Below, one piece after another: positions 23,991 to 31,670 of a stretch of DNA of 38,496 nt. This stretch comes from Candidatus Eisenbacteria bacterium (GTDB lineage Bacteria; Desulfobacterota; Binatia; DP-6). A program made the position numbers and the translations under genes. How positions within the stretch are numbered: position 1 is the stretch's first letter; each line of letters starts with the position of its first letter. Location: NCBI GenBank assembly GCA_035577985.1, contig DATJZY010000185.1, forward strand, positions 1 to 38,496. The letters are read 5' to 3'. The notes below the pieces were generated by a model. That model did not search any database. It had not been told where the DNA came from and was given only the letters and a program-made list of their open reading frames with translations.

Positions 23991-24734
23991 ATGCGGCGGT
24001 GCTGGCGGATGGTCGGAGCGGCGTGCCTCGCGACGCTCGCGATCGCGTGTCGCGCCGATCCGCCGGCGCCGAGGATCCTCTGTGTCGGCGACAGCATCAC
24101 GCTCGGGACGACGCGGGGCGGGGAGCGTGACGGGGTCGATCCCGAGGGCGGGTATCCGGGTCGGTTGGCGCGCGTGCTGGGTGCGCGGGCCCGGGTGCTG
24201 CGGCGCGCGGCGGGTGGGGCGACGGCGGCCATGTGGCTCGAGTCGCCGCGCGACGGGACCGGGCGCGTGCTGGCGACCGCGCTCGACGAGATCGGGCCGC
24301 CGCTGCCGCCGGCGGCGTGGAGCGCGCCGCGCGTCGTCGACGGAGTCCTCGACGCCGATCGGCCGGACGTCGTCGTCGTGGTCCTCGGGACGAACGACCT
24401 CATGGACTCGCGCGCCGAGCCTGCGGACGCGGCGGTCGAGCAGGTGCTCGCCCGACTCCGCTCGCTGCGGGACGTCGTCGCGGCGCACGGCGCGCGGGCG
24501 CTCGTCGCGACCGTCCTGCCGACGCGGCGGCCGACGGCGGCGCGTGTCGCGCAGCTCGATCAGCGGCTGCGCGTCGCGGCTCCCGACGTCGTCGATCTCG
24601 CTGCGGGGTTCGAGGCGGCCGGCGGCCTCGCCCTCCTCGGCGACGACGTCCACCCGAGCGAGGCGGGCTACGAATGCCTCGCCGGCCTGCTCGAGCAGGC
24701 GCTCGTCACACGCGGCATGGTGGCCGCGCGTTAG
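23991..24734 (+). CDS. SGNH/GDSL-family lipoprotein
   Basis: 247 residues from ATG 23991, chosen over an ATG at 23922 because it starts a proper signal peptide with lipobox Cys20 (LAIAC). Catalytic blocks: Ser35 in VGDSITLG, a Gly-rich second block (RAAGGAT), Asn135 in LGTND, and Asp218-x2-His221 in GDDVHPSEAGY. The layout matches arylesterase/acyl-thioesterase-like SGNH hydrolases. Anchored in a membrane outside the cytoplasm, it probably hydrolyses or moves ester groups. 37 bases ahead of a second SGNH gene, likely cotranscribed. It shares motifs but little other sequence with the lipoprotein at 13705-14433. Confidence 0.85.
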   Translation: MRRCWRMVGAACLATLAIACRADPPAPRILCVGDSITLGTTRGGERDGVDPEGGYPGRLARVLGARARVLRRAAGGATAAMWLESPRDGTGRVLATALDEIGPPLPPAAWSAPRVVDGVLDADRPDVVVVVLGTNDLMDSRAEPADAAVEQVLARLRSLRDVVAAHGARALVATVLPTRRPTAARVAQLDQRLRVAAPDVVDLAAGFEAAGGLALLGDDVHPSEAGYECLAGLLEQALVTRGMVAAR

Positions 24735-24771
24735 CGTCCCTGCCGGGCCCGCGATACGTTGACGATCCCCC

Positions 24772-25815
24772 ATGTGGCGCACGGCGGCGTCGGTGCTGCT
24801 CTCGATCGTGGTGTTCTTCGTCTCCGGCGAGGTGCTGGCGCGGGTGCTCGGCGTCGTCGACCGGCTGAACGGCTACAGCCGTCTGCTGTACGCCGCCGGG
24901 CCGGATCCGGATCTGCCGTACGTGCTGCGTCCGGGCGTGGAGACGCTGCTCTTCGGCCTGCCGGTGCGCGTGAATCGCTGGGGGCTTCGCGGTCCCGACG
25001 TCGGCGACGCGCCCGCGCCCGGGGTGCACCGCGTCGCCGTCGTCGGTGATTCGGTCGTCTTCGGCCAGGGCGTGCGCGAGGAGGAGACCGTCGCGAGCGA
25101 GCTCGCGCGTCGGCTGGCCGCGGACGGCGGGCGCTGGGAGGTGCTGAACGCCGGTGTGCCCGGCTACGACGCGGTCTCGGAAGTGCGCTTCCTCGAGCGC
25201 GTCGTCCTCCCGCTCGCGCCCGAGATCGCCGTCGTGGGCGCGAGCCTCAACGACTACGACGTCTCGCCGGTCTACAGCCCGACCGGGATCCTCATGCGCA
25301 AGGAGCTCGAGGAGCGCACGCCCGGCCTCGTCGATCGGTCGGAGTTCCTGACCCTGCTGCGGTGGATCCGCTCGTACTGGCGCGGCGAGCTGTTCGGCCA
25401 GGTCTCCGAGCGCGTCGCCGAGCAGGCGAAGGGTGGCGACGGTGCCGCCACCGCAGCGAACCTCGGCAAGCTGACGCGCGATCTGCACCTGAAGTTCTAT
25501 CGCGCGCCGGTGTCGAAGTACTGGGACCGCCTGCGCGGCGCGTACGCCGAGCTGGCCCGGCTCTCGAAGGCGCGCGGCGTCCGCGCGCTGGTCGCGATCT
25601 TTCCCGAAGAGTATCAGCTCGCCGGCGGCGAGGAGGACACGGTGCCGCAGCGCCAGCTCCTCGGCGTCTGCAAGGAAACGGGTCTCGCGTGCCTCGATCT
25701 GTTGCCCGCCTTCCGCGCCGCGGGCGGCGCGCTGTTCACGGACACCCAGCACCCGAACGCCCGCGGGCACGCCGTGGCCGCGGCGGCGATCGCAGAGGCG
25801 CTGGCGGCGAAGTGA
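24772..25815 (+). CDS. membrane-anchored SGNH-family hydrolase/acyltransferase-like protein
   Basis: 347 residues. One N-terminal hydrophobic segment (7-28) without a lipobox looks like an anchor. The SGNH domain starts with the stretch VRVNRWGLRGPD (65-76) common in surface-polysaccharide SGNH proteins. Ser94 is in VVGDSVVFG, Asn126-x-Gly128 in LNAGVPGYD, Asn160 in ASLND, and Asp324-x2-His327 in DTQHPNARGH. All four catalytic positions are therefore present. Related proteins occur with alginate or exopolysaccharide acetylation genes, but no MBOAT partner is visible. It ends nine bases from the convergent fatty-acyl-AMP ligase gene. Esterase or acyltransferase cannot be decided from sequence. 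Confidence 0.85.
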   Translation: MWRTAASVLLSIVVFFVSGEVLARVLGVVDRLNGYSRLLYAAGPDPDLPYVLRPGVETLLFGLPVRVNRWGLRGPDVGDAPAPGVHRVAVVGDSVVFGQGVREEETVASELARRLAADGGRWEVLNAGVPGYDAVSEVRFLERVVLPLAPEIAVVGASLNDYDVSPVYSPTGILMRKELEERTPGLVDRSEFLTLLRWIRSYWRGELFGQVSERVAEQAKGGDGAATAANLGKLTRDLHLKFYRAPVSKYWDRLRGAYAELARLSKARGVRALVAIFPEEYQLAGGEEDTVPQRQLLGVCKETGLACLDLLPAFRAAGGALFTDTQHPNARGHAVAAAAIAEALAAK

Positions 25816-25824
25816 TCGCCGCGA

Positions 25825-27546
25825 CTACTTGGCCGTGAAGGCGTCGGCGTAGCGGTCGCGAGTGGCGCGGCGCGCGAGCTTGCCGCTGGTCGTCTTCTCG
25901 ACGCCGCCGGGCGGCACGAGGACGACGTGGCGCAGGGCGAGGCCGGTGTCGTGCATGACCGCGGTGCGGATGGCATCGCCGAGCGCGGCGCGTGCGGCGG
26001 GATCGGTCTCGTGCGTTTCGACCACGGCGGCGACGTCCTCGGTGCCGCGGGTCGGGTCGATGACGCCGAACGCCACGGCGCACCCGGCGCGCACGCCGGA
26101 CACCCGGCCGATCGCCGTCTCGACGTCGTGCGGCGCGTACTTCTCGCCGCCGATCACGATGAGGTCCTTCTCGCGCGCGACGAAGTAGAGGTGGCCGCCG
26201 GCGAGGTAGCCCTGGTCGCCGGTGTCGAGCCAGCCGTCCACCAGCGCCTTGGCGGTGACCCCGGGGGCACGGTGATAGCCGATGAAGAGCGACGTCGAGC
26301 GGAGCCAGATCGTGCCCACGTGGCGTTCCGGAAGCGTCGCGTGGGCCGCGTCGCGGATCGCGATCTCGACGCCGGGGAGCGCCGTGCCGACAGAGACCGA
26401 TGCGAGCCCATCACCCGACGTTACGCGTGCCCGGCCATCGGTCGCGAGCGCCTGGCGGTCGATCGTCTCGACGCGGACCGCCTCGCCGAGCGGATGCACG
26501 GTCGAGATGCAGACGCTCTCGGCAAGGCCCCAGCCCGAGACGAGCGCCGTCGGTCGAAGACCGTAGCGTGCGAAGCGCGCGCCGAATGCCGCGAGCGTCG
26601 GCGCGAGAACGGGCTCGGAGCCGTTGAAGGCGATGCGCCACGCACCGAGGTCGAGACCCGTGAGCTCGTCGTCCGGGATGCGTTGCGCCGAGAGCGCGTA
26701 GGCGAAGTTCGGCGCCAACGCGACGGTGCCGCCGTAGTGGTGCAGGGCCCACAGCCAGAGCGACGGCGCGCGCATGAAGTCCATCGTCGGGATGAGCACC
26801 GCGGGCGCGCCGGCGAGGATCGGGAGCAGGAAGGCGTCGATCAACCCCAGGTCGTGGTAGAGCGGAAGCCAGTTGACCGCGATGTCGCTCGGCGCGAGGC
26901 GGAATCCGTCGCGCGTCGCGCGCACGTTGTTCAGCACGGCGCGCTGCGAGAGGAGCACGCCCTTCGGCGTACCCGTCGATCCGGAGGAGTACTGGGCCAT
27001 GGCGATGTCGTCGGCCCTCGCCGGCGATGGATCGGGCAGCGTCGCGGGTCGCGGGATTCGCGCGGGGGTGAGCACGGTTGCCCGCGCAAGATGCTCGGAG
27101 GTGGCGACCAGCGCGGCCACCTCGTCGTCGCACACGAGCGCGCGCGCCCCGCTGTGCCCCAGCAGGAAGCCGAGCCGGTCGCGGTACACGTCCTCCGCGG
27201 CGAAGCGATTCGACGGCGGTGCGAGCAGCGTCGGCACGCCGCCCGCGAGCATGGTCCCGAAGTAAGCGGCGAGCAGCTCGGGGCCGGTCGGCAGGACGAG
27301 GACCACGAAGTCGCCGCGGCGAATGCCGGCCGCCGCGAGGGCAGCGTGCACGCTCTGGGCGCGGATCCAGAGATGACCGAGCGTCATGCGCGCCTCGGTC
27401 CGGTCGCGCGCGAGGAACGTGAGGCAGGCGAAGTCGGGAAAGCGCCGCACCAGCTGCTCGAGCGCACCCGTCACCGTCTCCGCTTCGTCGAGGAGGCCGG
27501 CGGGCACCGGGCTCGGCGGCGGAGGAGCGACCTCCCGCAGGTTCAC
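25825..27546 (-). CDS. fatty-acyl-AMP ligase (FAAL-type ANL enzyme)
   Basis: 573 residues from GTG 27546. ANL core motifs: P-loop SSGSTGTPKG (187-196), FNGSEPV (307-313), GWGLAES (338-344), DTGD (441-444) and the adenylation Lys556 in KTTSGK. FNGSEPV and the overall length match fatty-acyl-AMP ligases better than fatty-acyl-CoA ligases; the deciding insertion would need an alignment. Such enzymes activate long fatty acids as adenylates and pass them to an acyl carrier protein. No carrier protein, PKS or NRPS gene lies in the window, so the partner is elsewhere or the acyl group goes directly to a glycan or lipid. Last gene of a three-gene set, with its own promoter. Confidence 0.9.
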   Translation of the reverse strand: MNLREVAPPPPSPVPAGLLDEAETVTGALEQLVRRFPDFACLTFLARDRTEARMTLGHLWIRAQSVHAALAAAGIRRGDFVVLVLPTGPELLAAYFGTMLAGGVPTLLAPPSNRFAAEDVYRDRLGFLLGHSGARALVCDDEVAALVATSEHLARATVLTPARIPRPATLPDPSPARADDIAMAQYSSGSTGTPKGVLLSQRAVLNNVRATRDGFRLAPSDIAVNWLPLYHDLGLIDAFLLPILAGAPAVLIPTMDFMRAPSLWLWALHHYGGTVALAPNFAYALSAQRIPDDELTGLDLGAWRIAFNGSEPVLAPTLAAFGARFARYGLRPTALVSGWGLAESVCISTVHPLGEAVRVETIDRQALATDGRARVTSGDGLASVSVGTALPGVEIAIRDAAHATLPERHVGTIWLRSTSLFIGYHRAPGVTAKALVDGWLDTGDQGYLAGGHLYFVAREKDLIVIGGEKYAPHDVETAIGRVSGVRAGCAVAFGVIDPTRGTEDVAAVVETHETDPAARAALGDAIRTAVMHDTGLALRHVVLVPPGGVEKTTSGKLARRATRDRYADAFTAK

Positions 27547-27553
27547 ACGCGAA

Positions 27554-27583
27554 AAGCTACACCAGCGCCGACGCGCGACTCAA
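27554..27583 (-). promoter_or_regulatory. candidate promoter, leaderless type
   Basis: Minus strand: TTGAGT (27578-27583), 18 nt, TAGCTT (27554-27559). Transcription would begin at about 27547, next to GTG 27546. It lies in the 50-base gap after the membrane-protein gene. Confidence 0.4.
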
Positions 27584-27596
27584 ACCCGAGGCACGC

Positions 27597-29282
27597 TCAT
27601 CGCACGGCGTCGGGACGGAAGGTACGCAGATGATACAGCGTCGTGCGTTCGTTCCTCGAGACCACTTCGCCCTGCGTCGCGAGCACGCCCTCGACCTGCG
27701 CGATCTGCTCGCGGCTCGACGGATACGCGGTCGCCGCGAGGTCGTGGTGGACGACGACCCACTCGACGTACGGGAGCGCGCCGAAGTCCGGAAACGTCCG
27801 CTGCCACGTGAACTGCGCACCCGGCGGCGTGCGCGACACGGTGCCGTCGAGCAGCGGCCGCCGGTGGCGAGTCTGATAGAACATGTAGAGGCTCGAGTAG
27901 AGCGCGAACTGATCCTTCACGAAGCCCGCGGGCAGCTCGAGCACGGCGCCGCGGCCGGCGCCGTCGCGGATGGCGTCGTAGACCGGCGGGACGTCGGCGG
28001 CGACGAGCGGCGCGCGGAGCCCGCGCGTGTCGACGGCCGCACCCAGGACGAGCGCTGCACAGACGAGCGCGGTCACGGCACGGCGCCGCGCGCCGGCACG
28101 CGCGCGCAGCGCGGCGGTCGCGAGCGCGACCAGCACGGCGAGCGCGATCTGGGCGACCGCGACCCACCGGTACGGAGCGCGGAACCAGCGCAGGAGCGGG
28201 ACCACAGCGAGCGCCAGGGCGTACGGCCCGCGCGGGCCCGAGGGCTGCACGCCGCCGGGCGGGATCTTCAATGTCGGCAGCGGGTGCTGCCAATGGAGGT
28301 ACGGTCCGAGCGCCATCATGAGCGCGGCGGCGAGGGCCGCGGCCCAGAGCCACGCCCGGCGGCCGCCGCGCGCGAGCGCGATCGGGAGGAGCAGGAGGGG
28401 CGTGGTGCCGAGGTAGAGGAGCGTCCAGAACGAGGTGGCCGGCGGCACGAGCCACGGCGGCACGACGAACCCCGCCACGAAGGCCGAGCCGAGCAGGAGC
28501 TGCGCCGGCGGCGGCGGGTTCGCGGCCGCGCCGAGCGCCGCGTGCGCGAGCGCGCCGAGCACGACCAGGAGGACGCCCCACACGACGGCGCTGCCGGTCC
28601 ACCACAGGCGCGGCACGCCGAGCGCGTTCGCGGCGACCGCGCGCAGCACCGTGTCGAGCAGGAGGAGGGCGAGCGCCATCATCGCGTACTCCTGCGACGC
28701 GAAGACCAGCGTCAGCGCGAGGGCGACGACCGCCGCGATCCAGCCGATGCGGCGCGCGCGCTGCAGACGCCACCACGCCCACAGCGTGAAGGCGACCAGA
28801 TACGTGCAGTCGAGGTAGAGGACCGGCAGGAACCAGACGGCGATCGGGCTCACGGCCCCGACGAAGCCGGCGGCGAGCGCGGCGACCGGATCGTCCGTCA
28901 CCTCGCGCGCGAGGAGAGCCGTCGCGACGAAGCCGAGCGCCGGCGCCGCCAGCACGAGCACGTTGTGCGCGGCCACGACGCCGCCCGGCAGCGTCACCTG
29001 CAGCGGAACGCTCGCGAGGCCGAGCGGGAACGAGAAGGTGTGGAACACTAGCGGCACGCCCGTCGGGTAGAAGAGCAGGCGGGTGAAGAACGGGTCCGTG
29101 TGCAGGTCGAGCAGGCTCTCGCGCACCCACCAGATGTTCCAGATGAACTGGAACGGGTCGTACGAGCCGTCCTCCAGGACGTGCGTGCCGAGCGCGCCCG
29201 CGAGCGGGTGCGTCACGACCAGCGCGATCGGGATGGCGAGGCCGAGCGCGAGCAGGACGAAGCGGGCGGTCCGCATGCTCAC
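27597..29282 (-). CDS. GT-C-like multi-pass membrane protein (same family as the 6964 and 21790 genes)
   Basis: 561 residues from GTG 29282, which overlaps the upstream stop as GTGA (29279-29282); an ATG two codons later is also possible. The first outer loop has Asp42-x5-Trp48-x3-Trp52 and FYP (71-73), identical in spacing to its two paralogues. About eleven hydrophobic segments reach residue 410. The shared later block reads AVLELPAGF ... PLLDGTVSRTPPG. Unlike the paralogues it ends without an added beta-rich domain. Probably acts on a lipid-linked sugar on the outer face of the inner membrane; neighbours are a methyltransferase and an acyl activator. Exact reaction unknown. Confidence 0.78.
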   Translation of the reverse strand: MSMRTARFVLLALGLAIPIALVVTHPLAGALGTHVLEDGSYDPFQFIWNIWWVRESLLDLHTDPFFTRLLFYPTGVPLVFHTFSFPLGLASVPLQVTLPGGVVAAHNVLVLAAPALGFVATALLAREVTDDPVAALAAGFVGAVSPIAVWFLPVLYLDCTYLVAFTLWAWWRLQRARRIGWIAAVVALALTLVFASQEYAMMALALLLLDTVLRAVAANALGVPRLWWTGSAVVWGVLLVVLGALAHAALGAAANPPPPAQLLLGSAFVAGFVVPPWLVPPATSFWTLLYLGTTPLLLLPIALARGGRRAWLWAAALAAALMMALGPYLHWQHPLPTLKIPPGGVQPSGPRGPYALALAVVPLLRWFRAPYRWVAVAQIALAVLVALATAALRARAGARRRAVTALVCAALVLGAAVDTRGLRAPLVAADVPPVYDAIRDGAGRGAVLELPAGFVKDQFALYSSLYMFYQTRHRRPLLDGTVSRTPPGAQFTWQRTFPDFGALPYVEWVVVHHDLAATAYPSSREQIAQVEGVLATQGEVVSRNERTTLYHLRTFRPDAVR

Positions 29283-30136
29283 CGGGCGGGCCGCCGGCCG
29301 GTCGCCAGGATCTCACCGAGCGGAAGCGGAATGGGACGGCGTGCGAGCGCCGCCGGCAGGAGCGCACCCAGCGGACGCACGAGCGGTCCCAGCGCCGGAT
29401 AGAAGGCGGCCACCTGCGCGGTCGCGTACGCGAGCGTGATGGGCTTTCCGATCGGTTCGACGCGGACGTCGCGAAAGCCGGCGGATTCGAGCAGGCGGCG
29501 CAACGTCGCCGGCGTGAAGTAGTGCACGTGGTCGGGCGGCGCATAGTAGAACCAGGCGCGGCCGAGGAGCCGGGCCGTCGGGCTCGCGGCGTCGGGCACG
29601 GTCACGGCGAGCGCGCCGTCGCCGGCGAGCCAGCCGGCGACGCGGCGGACGAACGTGACCGGATCGAGCAGGTGCTCGACGACGTCGAAGGCCGTGACGG
29701 CCGCGAAGGATCCCGACGGCTGCACGTCCTCGACGCGACCCTCGTGCACCGTGAAGCCGCGCGCGCGCGCCGCGGCCGCGGCCGACGCGGAGAGCTCGAT
29801 GCCCTCGACCGTCATGCCGGCCGTCGCCGCCGCGGCGAGGAACGCGCCCGTCGAGCAGCCGACGTCGAGCCACCGCCCCGGCGGAAGGACGGATCGCACG
29901 CGCGCGAGGCGGTAGTCCGCGATGGTCGCGCGGACGTCGTCGGCGGCGGCGAAGGCCGCGTAGCGCCCGTCCTGGTACGACGCGTCGTGGTGCGCGCCCA
30001 GCGCCGCCGCGGTGGGCAGCGGATCGAGCGAGACGAGGCCGCAGGCGACGCAGCGCGCGAAGGTGAAGCCCTGCTTCTCGAACGCCGCCTCGTGCGCGCC
30101 GCCACAGAGCACGCACGTGCCGTCCGCCGCCGCCAT
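29279..30136 (-). CDS. class I SAM methyltransferase with N-terminal zinc-ribbon-like segment
   Basis: 285 residues from ATG 30136, selected over an open extension to 30280 because it starts just before the domain and next to a promoter. Cys8-x2-Cys11 and Cys29-x2-Cys32 form a likely zinc site, as in many sugar or polysaccharide-cluster methyltransferases. SAM-binding motif I is WLDVGCSTG (89-97), followed by AFDVVEHL and a late HYFTPATLRRLLESAGF block typical of Methyltransf_23-like enzymes. Likely O- or C-methylates a sugar intermediate in the cytoplasm. First gene of the set with the membrane protein and fatty-acyl-AMP ligase, and divergent from the nucleotidyltransferase-GT2 fusion. Confidence 0.88.
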   Translation of the reverse strand: MAAADGTCVLCGGAHEAAFEKQGFTFARCVACGLVSLDPLPTAAALGAHHDASYQDGRYAAFAAADDVRATIADYRLARVRSVLPPGRWLDVGCSTGAFLAAAATAGMTVEGIELSASAAAAARARGFTVHEGRVEDVQPSGSFAAVTAFDVVEHLLDPVTFVRRVAGWLAGDGALAVTVPDAASPTARLLGRAWFYYAPPDHVHYFTPATLRRLLESAGFRDVRVEPIGKPITLAYATAQVAAFYPALGPLVRPLGALLPAALARRPIPLPLGEILATGRRPAR

Positions 30137-30143
30137 CGCGCGC

Positions 30144-30173
30144 ACTGTAGTCGGAGGCAGGCGGGGTCGGCAA
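30144..30173 (-). promoter_or_regulatory. candidate promoter, leaderless type
   Basis: Minus strand: TTGCCG (30168-30173), 18 nt, TACAGT (30144-30149). Transcription would start at about 30137, next to ATG 30136. The plus-strand promoter for the fusion gene begins 13 bases away, so one regulator could serve both. Confidence 0.45.
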
Positions 30174-30185
30174 AGCCGCGCGGGT

Positions 30186-30214
30186 TTGCAACCCACGCGG
30201 CCGGCGTCTATCTG
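30186..30214 (+). promoter_or_regulatory. candidate promoter with palindromic -35 region
   Basis: TTGCAA (30186-30191), 17 nt, TATCTG (30209-30214). The -35 lies inside GGGTTTGCAACCC (30182-30194), a 5-bp inverted repeat. Transcription would start near 30221; GAGG at 30216-30219 lies only four bases from the GTG at 30224. Confidence 0.45.
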
Positions 30215-30223
30215 CGAGGCCGC

Positions 30224-31666
30224 GTGCCCGCTCCGCGAATCGGCGTCGTCGCCGCCGCCGGCAAAGGTCGGCGCATCCATCCCCGCAGCCTCCAGGTGCC
30301 CAAGGTCCTGCTCGAGGTCGCCGGGCGTCCGCTGCTGACGCGCAACCTCGAGATCCTGCGCGACCAGCTCGCGATCCGCGACGTCTTCCTCGTCGTCGGC
30401 TATCTCGCCGACCAGATCCGTGCCGCCTACGGCGACGGCGGCGGGCTCGGGATGCGCATCCGGTATCTCGACAACCCCGACGTCGACGGCGGGCTCGGCA
30501 CGCTACTCACGGTCGTCGAGCCGCACGTGCAGGAGCCGTTCGTGTGCCTGCTGGGCGACGAGCTCTACCTGGAGACGAACCACGCGGGGCTCGCCGGCGT
30601 GCCGCCGGGATACGTCGCCGTGTGCGGCATCCATCCGACCGAGGACATGGATCTCATCCGCAAGAACTACACCGTCGAGCTCGACGGCGACCGGATCCGC
30701 GCCCTGGTCGAGAAGCCCGAGAGCGCGCCGACGCCGTACGTCGGCTGCGGCACGTACCTGTTCGGGCCCGAGATCTATCGCGACGCGCGCGAGACGCCGC
30801 GCTCGGCGCGCACCGGCCGGCTCGAGCTGACCGACGTCATCGACCACGCCGCCAAGCGCGGCGGCGACGTGCGCGCCTTCGTGCTGCGCGGCCACTACCT
30901 CAACGTGAACACGATCGCGGACCTGAACGCGGCCAACTTCCTCGCCCGCACGCTGCACTTCGACCGCAACAAGGTGAGCGTCGTGATCCCCGCCTACAAC
31001 GAGGCGGCGGCCATCGGGTTCGTCCTGCGCGACTTCAAGGACCACGCCGACGAGATCGTGGTCATGGACAACCAGTCGGCCGACGGCACCGCGCAGATCG
31101 CGCGCGACCTCGGCGCCGTCGTCTACTCGCGGCCGCTCAAGGGCTACGGCGACGCCTTGAAGCAGGGGCTCGACGCGGCCACGGGCGAGATCCTGGTGCT
31201 GGTCGAGGCGGATGCCACCTTCCGCGCCAAGGACCTCGGCAAGCTGCTCGAGTTCCTGAAGGACGCCGACATGGTGATCGGCACGCGGACGACGCGGCAG
31301 CTGGTCGAGCAGGGCGCGAACATGGACGGCTTGCTCCGCTGGGGGAACGTCGTCGTCGGCAAGCTCGTGGAAGCCCTGTGGTGGACGCGGGAGCCGCGCT
31401 TCACCGACGTCGGGTGCACGTATCGTGCGATCTGGCGCGACGCCTGGCAGCGCATCCGCCCGCATTTGACGCGCGACGACGCCGCGTTCTCGCCCGAGAT
31501 GATGATCGAGATGATCCGTGCCGAGGGGCGCGTGATCGAGATCCCGGTGAGCTACTACCGCCGGCTGGGCGGCGCATCGAAGCACTCGGCGAGCCGCTGG
31601 CACAGCATGCGAACAGGCCTCCGCATGCTGAACATCATCGCCCGCAAGCGCATGAACCTCGCGTGA
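30224..31666 (+). CDS. fusion: sugar-1-phosphate nucleotidyltransferase plus DPM1-like GT2
   Basis: 480 residues from GTG 30224. Residues 4-245 are an NTP_transferase domain: VVAAAGKGRRIHP (8-20) with Lys27 in VPKVLLEV, then LLGDELYLET and a late sugar-binding block (VGCGTYLFG, YLNVNT). From about 250 a GT-A fold begins: VVIPAYNEAAA, MDNQSADGT, VEADATFRAKD, then PRFTDVGCTYRAI. It could make an NDP-sugar and hand it to the GT2 half, which would load it on polyprenyl phosphate. Both halves keep their usual motifs, so both are probably active. It ends four bases from the convergent phosphatase-superfamily gene. The sugar is unknown. Confidence 0.9.
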   Translation: MPAPRIGVVAAAGKGRRIHPRSLQVPKVLLEVAGRPLLTRNLEILRDQLAIRDVFLVVGYLADQIRAAYGDGGGLGMRIRYLDNPDVDGGLGTLLTVVEPHVQEPFVCLLGDELYLETNHAGLAGVPPGYVAVCGIHPTEDMDLIRKNYTVELDGDRIRALVEKPESAPTPYVGCGTYLFGPEIYRDARETPRSARTGRLELTDVIDHAAKRGGDVRAFVLRGHYLNVNTIADLNAANFLARTLHFDRNKVSVVIPAYNEAAAIGFVLRDFKDHADEIVVMDNQSADGTAQIARDLGAVVYSRPLKGYGDALKQGLDAATGEILVLVEADATFRAKDLGKLLEFLKDADMVIGTRTTRQLVEQGANMDGLLRWGNVVVGKLVEALWWTREPRFTDVGCTYRAIWRDAWQRIRPHLTRDDAAFSPEMMIEMIRAEGRVIEIPVSYYRRLGGASKHSASRWHSMRTGLRMLNIIARKRMNLA

Positions 31667-31670
31667 CGCC

